Positions 56,306-64,000 of a stretch of DNA of 64,000 bases are shown in pieces. Below the pieces are notes generated by a model, which was not told where the DNA came from, ran no database searches, and worked only from the letters and a program-made list of their open reading frames with translations. The DNA is from Hydnum rufescens UP504 (taxonomy: Eukaryota > Basidiomycota > Agaricomycetes > Cantharellales > Hydnaceae), in assembly GCA_014904985.1 (NCBI GenBank), contig MU129033.1, positions 127,943-191,942 on the forward strand, in the 5' to 3' direction. Each line of letters starts with the position of its first letter. The first letter of the stretch is position 1. The position numbers and the translations under genes were made by a program.

Positions 56306-58912
56306 ATGCAGCAACCAGGAGCTCACAGATATAGGGGTATCAGACATGGGCACCGCTATGCAATGCCTGGAGATAATATGGATCCTATGGACCTCCACTA
56401 TGCCCAGTATGGGGATGAGGAGGACAACCCTGAATGTCATCCCGCCGAATATCTCTCAACCCAATGGTGTGCCTGCTTCTTCATATACTGTCTCACCGCC
56501 TTGAACCTCGCCGGGCCCTACCCTCGTGTTCAGGGATTGCCCCTGTTCACGAGTGACCCTTATGGCTACCAATGGGAGCATCTAGACGAGTGGGGATGGC
56601 TAGGGAAGTTCGAATGGACATACTGAACTCAGCTGCTTCCTAAAGTCTATGCCTTCCCACTGCATCGGGCCTTTATCCCCCTTGACATCCCACAGTTCAA
56701 CTTCGATCCGCATATCCATCTCCTACAGTCACGAGGACTGAGCCCCAACCTGCATTCCCTCTCACTAAAATTCCTCAAAGAGGTTCAGGTGGCCGGAGAG
56801 ATGATGCTGCGGTGCATAAGACGGATAGACCAAGTGATGGCCCGCTTCCACATCATCCTGCCATCCAGCTATGACCAGGACTGGCACTTCAGGCCATCCT
56901 GGCAGTACCTCCTCCAGCAAGGAATGACCCCAGCCCCTGCATGGAAAGCAGCCCATGTCACACAGGAGCTCAGGAGGCATGTACTTGACACTACCAGATT
57001 TGTGACTCTCGCCTTCCGGGTCATTCTCTACCTACTCTGTTTCAGGGAATGATTCCAACCCCCGTGCTTCAGGACTACAATGTGCCTTACAGGCCTGATC
57101 GTCTCCACCCACGACCGTCATTCCATCCTCATTGGAAGGGGACTCACAGAATTAGGGGCCCCCATGTGGTCAATGGCTATAGAAAATGAAACCCCTAACC
57201 TCGAACTTTACCCCCATGGCACTACGCAGTACTCGCCCCTATGGACTGATGCAGAGAAGGAAATCAAGGCCAGGCACCCCATCAGGACTTACAGGATGCC
57301 TACGCGCAAAAATTGATCTGTGAGTCCTTTGAGAAACATCTGACGGACTTGGGGCACCAATGACTTGTGAATCCACCGGAGGAAATATGGGTGATGGAGA
57401 AGGGGCACCTGCAGGACACGAAGACAACTGGCCCTTACTACTGTCATCATCCTTCCTATTTCCACATGCCTCAAGGTCCCCCCAAGGAGAACTATCTGGA
57501 GGGCCTTGTGCACTGGCTATCGCACACCCATGAAGGAGGCTACTTGCCCATTCTGAACAAGCTGCAAGAATGTCTGGGCCCGGAGACATTGTCACTGACC
57601 AAATGGGCCGAACACAAAGACGCTATCCCTCCCCCTTCACTGCTATCCCAAAACTACCCGATATGTCAGGAATGGGCAGAACATAGAGGATTTGAATGGC
57701 ACCAGCCTGAATCGCTCCCCAAACCGCAGCTGCGATACAAGCTAGTGGCACAGTTAATCAATCTGGCCCTATGGTCCTATGGCACCCCCCCCACACTACT
57801 CCCTCGCATTGAAGACTACAATCCATACATCACAGCAGCCACAGGGTCCCTGCAACAACCATGCCCTGAATCACCACCAGAGCGATGTGTTAGGCCCCAT
57901 GCGAACATCATTGCCTATATGGAAGAGGAACTGGCACCCTATGAGGATGACAAACAGTCCTCCGCCCCTGACTTCACCTTGCCTGAGGATGCCAATCCCC
58001 CAACATGGGACTCTTCAGGGATGGCGACCGAACCCGCCAAAGAAGAGGACCCAGATGACATCTGGGGACCACTGGATATGCAAACAGACCAATTCCCAGT
58101 GGAATTCTACCCATTTGTGTACCTGAAGCCCAAAGGATGCTTAGAGGAGGAACTACTCAAACAATATGGCTCAGGGGTTAAGCAATGGCTCTACAAGGAG
58201 CCCCATCTCACTCTCATCTTCACAGAAAGAGATTGTGCATGTAGAGCATTGGAAAGTCAAAAATTAGCCGCCAAGTTCTATCCCTCTGAGCCCTCAGTGC
58301 AAGCGTGGCGATATGATGAAAGCCTCTACTGCTCCTGGAGCCCTGAAGTCTCAGAACAAGTACTCGAGGTACTATCTGCAAGGATCCATGAGAGACTAGA
58401 GCTCTGCCCACCCCCTCAACCTATCCTGGTAAAAGGCAGCCCTCACGACCCCCGGGTGTGAACTTCAAATCTGCCGATCTAATTAAGCTTTTCCACCCAA
58501 TGGCCCCCCACAGGTTCAAGGGCTATCTCAGAGTTTAATGTCCAGGTACCTTCTCACCCCAAAGGAGATCCTGATGCTCTTCACCAGATGAATCGAGTAT
58601 CTATGCCTACTCACAGCTTTCAATGCCAAGGAAATACTTGAGGCCATGCAAAAATTGGATTTGCTACTTAGGAGGCACCTATCCTACCAGGACCCCATTA
58701 AGTTCAATGTCCAGATACCTTTTGGGGGCCACCACCAGACCATGCTCAAATGGCTCACCTGAGCTACCCCAGAAGTTGATCCCACTTCCCTTACCGCTTG
58801 CAGCACTTACGTGGGCGAGCAATTCCGGTGGAATGGATGGTTTGAGCATTACAAGATCATGCTGGAGGATCTAGATCTTGAGGACATGGGCATTCTCCCA
58901 ATAGAATCCTGA
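56306..58912 (+). pseudogene. Extra ORF (ORF3) of gypsy copy A3, unknown function
   Basis: 869 codons from ATG 56306 (MQQPGAHRYRGIRHGHRY) to TGA 58910-58912. The C-terminal 364 codons (57367-58461) are open. In-frame TGAs at 56625 and 57050 also occur in A1 and A2. A lost C near 57282 shifts frame (A1 and A2 have the extra base). Visible pieces: CACFFIYCLTALNLAGPYP, FHIILPSSYDQDWHF, TRFVTLAFRVILYLLCF (hydrophobic), EIWVMEKGHLQDT, GGYLPILNKLQECLG, a Pro-rich acidic region, KQWLYKEPHLTLIFTERDC, DPIKFNVQIPFGGHH. There is no signal peptide. Its place is that of env in retroviruses, but the content does not support env. Confidence 0.78.
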
Positions 58913-58930
58913 TGCCGCGCTGGGGGGCAC

Positions 58931-61069
58931 TGTAATATAGGGCCATTCTACATAGAGTATGTACAAGTCCTGTCCCCTCTAGTACCTTATGTAATAGCGC
59001 AGCCATGAGGATTCTAAGTCCCAGTATAGAAGAAGGATTGGGAGCTCTGATGACTGTCAAATCAAACTCTGGTTCAGCCAGTGTGTAGATGGGAGACTGT
59101 ATTTCTGTTTTTATTCAATGGGCTGGTTCGCTCTGATGGTTGATCACTCTCTAACAAGTTAGGTATGGTATTCAGTGGAGGATAAGATTGTGGTATGGAC
59201 TAGCTATAGTCAATGATATATCATGGGATGCTTGTGAAAGGCTTATACGTGTTGTATTGAACTGTTTACTGCTATTTGTGGGTACCTATTTGTGTCCTCC
59301 TGGTCAAAATGCGGATTCTAAAGAGGACTCTAGACTAGTTTAAGCTTGATTTAGTATGTCAATGTGTTTCTTTCTTCTTCTGACTTAACTTTGTTTTTAC
59401 TCACCTTTCCTTGGATGTCCAGCAACTCTAACCTTAGGTCCTGCAACTATCCTTGGCTCAGTATTTCGCATAGAGGGCTTCCAGTGACTTAGTCTTAACA
59501 ACCTTGTATATGACTTAGCTTCAGATGGCTTTAGATCAGTACTCTCTTAAGATGCAAGCAGATTTGTAGACAGTAGTATATTCCAGTAGTGAGAAGATGA
59601 TAGGGGGATACAGGAAAATCTACCAGCTTTTATACCTTTCTGAAGGTGGCTGTGTTTAAAGAATATGACTCATTCCTAGGTGAGTCATATGTGAGAACAA
59701 TAGGGTTGTCAAGGAGGGTGAGTCATTCATAAAGTGGTTGCAAGATAGGTGAGTCATTCATGAACAGAACAAAAGGGTTGCTAAGGTGTTATCTTTCATA
59801 AAGTGGTTGCAAGGAGGTGAGTCATTCATAAACAGAACAAAAGGGTAGTCAAGGGAGTGTTATCTTTCTTATCTGTGAGGTTCTAGAAGTTATTTGTGGC
59901 AATGGAGATGAAATCAAAGGATATTTCCGAGTTCTTGGAGATTAATTTGTTTGTAGTCCAGTGGTTAAGATGTTTTTGTTGCTGGTTGATAATGGGGACA
60001 AGTGCATGGCATGGGATTTGATGCAGAAACAACAGTTTACATCTGTAATAGACGTTCTTGGTATCATTCAATGCGGATTTTTAACAGCTTTCTGGGCACG
60101 GTGGTTCTGAGCAGATCTGGTGTAAACTGACAGAGAAATTCGTTTTTTACTGATGGGTGTTGATTCTGATAGTAATATTGTTCTGTAGAGTTCAGTTTTG
60201 ATCTGTTCTTCGCATGATCAGTACCGTTGGATGCGGATTTTTTATATCTTTCCAGGCGCAGTTGTTCTGAGAGGATTGGATGCGAACTGACAGAGAAATT
60301 CGTTTTTTACTGAAAATCCTGGATTTTGACAGTAATATTGGTCTGGAGAGTGCATTTCTGGTCCATTCGACTTGTGTTTGGTACCATTCGAAAGGTATGA
60401 ATTGTGGCTTTCCGAGAGTTATATGGACGTACCTCTCTGATCAAAACTGACGGAGTTATAGAATGAATTTGATTTCTGTGCATAGCCATAATTGATTTCG
60501 TAATAGGTCACATGATCATTCCAATGGCTGGGATCAATGGATATTCACATTTTCTGATACTGGATGTTTTTATCTTCCACACCGGTCGTGCTGGAATCAA
60601 ATCACTCTTTTGCCCAGACTTTGTAGCCTCCGCTCAAACCGTGAAACTAATGTAGCCACACAACAACTATGCAACCAAGTCGCGCAATGAAGTAACCACA
60701 TCAAGACCCATGATCCATCACCACAGAGCACGGGGCAGAGACAGATAAGGGAGTCGTGTACGAGCATGACTCAGTTAGGTAAGTATGCTACTCTAGTGTA
60801 CTTGCTAACTACCCCTCTCCCCACAGATAGTAGCTGAGCCCTTTGGCCAGCTACTACCATCTCCCCATTCCCATTCCCTCCTCTCCTCTCACTTCTCCCC
60901 CGTCCAAAGCAAAGCCAGTGCTTAGCTTCATTCACAGCCCTCCCACTCGAAGCCAGTGCTTAGAGTGGTTGGACTACTTTCCTCCTTCTGTTCACAGGTC
61001 CATCGAATCCACCTCATCTAATGATGACAAATACTGCGGTCCCTCGAAGTCAAGGACCATGTTATTACA
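58931..61069 (+). repeat. 3' LTR of copy A3, split by C2
   Basis: 58931-59024 plus 60582-61069 match the 5' LTR; the total without C2 and its duplication is about 578 bp. Before it, CTGGGGGGCAC (58919-58929) is a G-run of polypurine type. The LTR pair is very similar but not identical. Confidence 0.88.
59025..60581 (-). mobile_element. Solo LTR-like element C2 inserted in the A3 3' LTR
   Basis: 1557 bp, TATAGAAGA...CTTCCACA, same family as C1. Flanks CCAG (59021-59024) and CCGG (60582-60585) are a 4 bp duplication of CCGG with one CpG decayed; the 5' LTR shows the empty site. It has only one copy of the GGATGCTTGT unit. Non-coding. Confidence 0.85.
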
Positions 61070-61304
61070 AAACCCCCCCAAACAACAAGGCCCAATTGGC
61101 CAGGGCCCCAGTGGCAACATGCAAACTGAAACCATGTGAAACGAAAATGCGAGAGGTGGCCACACACCACCTGAGTGGCTGTGCAAACCACACACCCACT
61201 GTGGCAGGTGTGTGGTTCTATATAAGGTAAGTGCACCCCCAATGGCTCAAAAAGAGCAGCAAATGCTGCTCTTTTTGTGCTGGTTTTAATTTATTTAACT
61301 AATA

Positions 61305-62909
61305 CAGTGACCCACAAAACCGTTGCAATGTTTGCCACTTTTGACTCTCTTTGTTTATACCTCCCCAACCAGCCATTTAAAAAATTTGAAAAATATGTTC
61401 AAGATGTATATGCTTCTTGGCTACACATGTGCCAAATTTCACAGCAATCCATCAATATTTGACAGAGATATGCCCTTAACAAGCCACCTATATCATTGCA
61501 ACGGTTTTGTGGCACATGAAATTGTGACACAAATCATTACAGTTCAGTATTTTGTGTACCCCCCCTTTGCCTTCCACACTGCTTCCACCCTCCTAGGCAT
61601 ACTTTCTATCAAATTTTGACACACCCCTGCTTCAATCTTCTCCCACTCTGCCTCTACTCGCTCCCATAGCTCATGGATGCCTTTGGGGGGTTCTTCATAT
61701 CCTCCAAGCTTTGTTTTGATGTGATGCCAGAGGTGTTCAATTGGATTGAGGTCTGGGGACTGGGCAGGCCACTTCATGACATTGAAACCATGGTCTTTGA
61801 ACCAGGCTTGGGCCATTTTGCTGGTGTGTTTGGGGTCATTGTCCTGCTGGAAAACCACATCGCCAGGTGATTTGTTGTAAAATTCGAGGGATCCTTGGAG
61901 TTCATCCTCCAGAATTTGGCAGTAGAGGTTGGCATCCATCTTGCCATCAATCTTGCATGCATATCCAGGCCCTCCCATGTCATACACCCCCACATCATCA
62001 AGGAACCACCACCAAACTTCAGAGTCCCTTCCACCAGACGATCAGAGAGGCCCTCCCCAGCCTTTTTCCACACCCATTTTCGCCCATCAGAGCCCAGGCG
62101 ATTAATTTTGGTCTCATCAGACCACACAACACGCTTCCAGTCATCCACAGTCCAGTCCTTATGGCTTAGGGCAAAGTCCAGTCTCTCACGCTTGTGGCGC
62201 TGGGAGAGCAGGGGACGTTTCTTCTTCACCACAGCCTTTAAACCAGCACTCTTCAGATGGCGGCGGACTGTTTCATTGGAGAGTGACTGGTTGGTGATGG
62301 ATTGGAGGGAATGGGCAACTTGGGTGGCAGTGATAGCCTTCCCAGTGTGGATAAGACGGATGGCATGGCGGACATCAGTGGGGGAAAGCTTTGATGGACA
62401 ACCACCAGAGGACTTGGAAACATGGGGGCGATGTTTGGACCAGACACGGGTGATAGTAGAAGTGTGGAGACCAGTAATGGAGGAGATTTTGTGGGCAGAG
62501 TGCTTGGAGTCAATGAGATGAAGGACATTGTCAAGTTGTGCATTTGATAAAGCACGCATGGTTGATTGGGGGGCATATAGCCTTGGGACTGCTGGTATTT
62601 ATGCTTTTCCGATGTTTATTTATTTGGCTGTGTTTGTACCTTTGGGTATAAACAATGTCACATGACAGTAATGTCATGTTTCTCTGATCTGAAAGGTCAG
62701 CCACAAAACTGTTGCAATGACATAGGTGACTTGTTGAGGGCATATCTCTGTCAAATGTTAATGGATTGCCATGAAATTTGGCACATATGTAGACAAGAAG
62801 CATACATATCTTGGACATATTTTTCCAAATTTTTTGAAGGCCTGACTGGGGAGGAATAACCAAAGAAGGTCAAAAGTGGCAAACATTGCAACAGTTTTGT
62901 GGGTCACTG
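61305..62909 (-). mobile_element. Tc1-like DNA transposon, copy 2
   Basis: 1605 bp between TA dinucleotides (61303-61304, 62910-62911), with the same inverted ends as copy 1 (CAGTGACCCACAAAAC). It is inserted into intron-like segment R4 of the array. Confidence 0.93.
61544..62559 (-). pseudogene. Tc1-type transposase, copy 2 (one frameshift)
   Basis: ATG at 62559, same protein as copy 1. It is open through the point where copy 1 is shifted (KKKRPLLSQRHKRERLDF) and through WSDETKIN, but a one-base loss near 61970 (GGGAGGG instead of GGGAGGGG) shifts frame after MTWEG. The rest (QQDNDPKHTSK, NPIEHLWHH) lies in the second frame. Copy 1 is intact at this site. Confidence 0.9.
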
Positions 62910-63078
62910 TACATCCATTATTCTAGGCTGCCACAAACAAAGATTGGTGAAACGAATCCCCCCCAAAATGATAACCTGCCTGCAAAGTCGAATGATGACG
63001 CACCAAATGAAAACACAAGACAACACCAAACCTGTATGGACCACACACTGCTATGGCAGGTGTGTGGTTCTATAAGAG

Positions 63079-63183
63079 GTAAGTAATGTTGGGTACCCAC
63101 AACTGCACAAGAAGAGCAGCACCTGAGGTGCTGCTCTTTTTGTGCTGGTTTTAATTTTTTAACTAACAGAGTTATTATTCTAG
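63079..63183 (+). other. Intron-like segment R5 with hairpin
   Basis: GTAAGT donor at 63079, long hairpin about 63104-63143 (AGAGCAGCACCT/AGGTGCTGCTCT), branch-like AACTAAC, acceptor TTCTAG ending at 63183. 105 nt; the cleanest example. Confidence 0.65.
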
Positions 63184-63405
63184 GTTATTGCCTGAACACT
63201 AACAGCAAAATGAAGACCCATTGAATGAAACCCCCTGCACCTGCCAAACAAAAGCCATGAACATGACCCACCAAAACCCAAACAAAACCACACATGATTG
63301 GCCAAGGAACACCCACCAGATGAAACCCAGGACCCATGACATGAGACCACAGCAACCCCAGACAAAACCACACACCTGCTTCAGCAGGTGTGTGGTAATT
63401 TAAAG

Positions 63406-63493
63406 GTAACCATCTGTTCAACTGTGCAAAAGGAGCAGCATATGCTGCTCCTTTTGCATGGCTTTCCTTTTTTTACTAACATATTGCTTCTGG
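63406..63493 (+). other. Intron-like segment R6 with hairpin, acceptor decayed
   Basis: GTAACC donor at 63406, perfect hairpin 63425-63458 (AAAAGGAGCAGC/GCTGCTCCTTTT), branch-like TACTAAC. The acceptor position reads TTCTGG instead of TTCTAG. Confidence 0.5.
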
Positions 63494-63638
63494 GTTGTCA
63501 TCTGAACTCATGCCCCCATGACCCCGCCGAACACTGGAGAACCACTGCCAACTGAAACCCACAAATGGCAATCAAAAACACAACACAAGCCCCGGATGAA
63601 CCACACACCCACTTCTGTGGGTGTGTGGTAATTTCAAG

Positions 63639-63666
63639 GTAAGTACAATCACACAAAAGGAGCAGC
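63639..63666 (+). other. Intron-like segment R7, truncated
   Basis: GTAAGT donor at 63639 and the left hairpin arm AAAAGGAGCAGC, then cut by the element starting at 63667. Confidence 0.5.
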
Positions 63667-64000
63667 TGTCAGGGCCACGCTGCGACGAGAGCACCAAACA
63701 ACTATAAACACAGATAAGTCCGACTAGGTCCGGCGTAAGTCCGGCTTAGTCCGAAGGAATCCGGGCAAGGCTGAGATAAAGAGAATGGAGGAAGATAGAA
63801 GAGAGTTCCAGCAGCCCGGAAGGGTCTAGGTGGAAAGGAGCACGACAGTCCTTAAGCTCGTGGAGTTAGCTGGAACACACTCGGAACTGTAGTCCGGGGT
63901 AATAACAGAAATCCTGAGTTTTCATAGAAGACATAAGGAAGTACAAGGACAAACCTGTAGTCCGGGGTAATAGCGGAAATCCTGAGAGACCAAAGCTGAG
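63667..64000 (+). mobile_element. Start of a CpG-rich, probably young LTR-like element
   Basis: It begins TGTCAGGGCCACGC exactly within an array hairpin and runs past the window. I count 16 CpGs in 334 bp, far above the rest of the window. It contains GTCCG-rich short repeats near 63720-63770 and a 32 bp direct repeat (63887-63918 and 63955-63986). The TG start and the insertion point suggest an LTR; the other end is not visible. Confidence 0.5.

Larger units (their letters stand above)
47752..61069 (+). mobile_element. Ty3/gypsy chromovirus copy A3, complete with both LTRs
   Basis: 5' LTR 47752-48327, gag, pol, ORF3, 3' LTR 58931-61069 (carrying C2). Flanks AAATC and AAACC fit a 5 bp target duplication with one C to T change, and joining 47751 to 61070 restores an array block. 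About 11.76 kb without C2, which is long for the group because of ORF3 and a long gag. It keeps the most CpG of the three copies. Stops and frameshifts show it is inactive. Confidence 0.93.
61227..62926 (+). other. Intron-like segment R4, interrupted by Tc1 copy 2
   Basis: GTAAGT donor at 61227, hairpin about 61247-61278 (GAGCAGC/GCTGCTC), branch-like AACTAA at the insertion point, and acceptor TTCTAG ending at 62926. Removing 61305-62909 and one TA leaves about 93 nt. Confidence 0.6.
61070..63666 (+). repeat. Right arm of the array, continued
   Basis: Four more units after A3, with palindromes at 61188-61215, 63041-63067, 63368-63395 and 63601-63628. Exon-like blocks of about 150-220 bp are rich in CCAAATGAAACC-type words and have stops in all frames. 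The last unit is cut inside its hairpin by the element at 63667. Confidence 0.75.

Noticed and set aside
56306..58912. ORF3 as an envelope gene
   Set aside because: No signal peptide and no clear fusion or membrane-anchor layout; only isolated hydrophobic stretches.
61867..62521. Long plus-strand frames antisense to Tc1 copy 2 (and 44145-44771 for copy 1)
   Set aside because: They are shadows of the transposase frame.

Overview
The window looks like repeat-rich, silenced chromatin of a filamentous basidiomycete, most likely an Agaricomycete. The evidence is Ty3/gypsy chromoviruses with the Agaricomycete type of pol, KDZ (Kyakuja-Dileera-Zisupton) transposases with a CxC-type cysteine cluster, a TET/JBP-like dioxygenase gene with 53 and 58 nt introns, and 48-105 nt intron-like segments with GTAAGT/CTAAC/TAG signals. 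No conserved housekeeping gene, tRNA or rRNA was recognised. CpG is strongly depleted. Where copies can be compared, differences are mostly CG to TG or CA, and many stops are CGA to TGA, as expected from long-term CpG methylation and deamination.

Layout: 1-6329 is the 3' part of gypsy copy A1 (+) carrying a solo LTR (B1). 6799-7461 is an element with 280 bp inverted repeats. 7690-11450 (-) is a decayed KDZ transposase (KDZ1) split by a motif-rich element (D). 12624-14541 is the 5' end of a second LTR element (B2: LTR plus gag), cut by a TA-target MITE fragment. 14747-26562 (-) is gypsy copy A2, carrying LTR-like insertions C1 and B3. 26563-27330 is a 21 bp minisatellite. 27411-31070 (-) is a second KDZ transposase (KDZ2), and 31476-33443 (-) beside it is a TET/JBP-like 2OG-Fe(II) dioxygenase gene. 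33586-34379 holds tandem repeats and 35264-35550 a MITE. 36691-37125 is a set of short hairpin repeats leading into a cluster of unrecognised open frames (37162-41138). 43759-45362 is a Tc1-like element (+).

45794-63666 is an unusual divergent array. A 648 bp near-perfect inverted repeat (46408-47055) is flanked by units pointing outward on both strands. Each unit is an apparently non-coding exon-like block ending in a 24-36 bp palindrome, followed by an intron-like segment with a 32-40 nt hairpin. The hairpin arms covary between units. The right half is split by a full-length gypsy element, A3 (47752-61069, itself carrying C2), and by a second Tc1 copy (61305-62909, -) that sits inside one intron-like segment. 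A CpG-rich, probably young element begins at 63667 and runs off the window.

The gypsy family A elements are large (about 11.7 kb without nested DNA). They carry gag with zinc knuckle, protease, RT, RNase H, integrase, chromodomain and then an extra sense-strand ORF of about 869 codons between the chromodomain and the 3' LTR, kept at the same place in all three copies. All transposon genes seen here are broken. The nearest thing to an intact host-like locus is the open-frame cluster 37162-41138, whose function I cannot assign.
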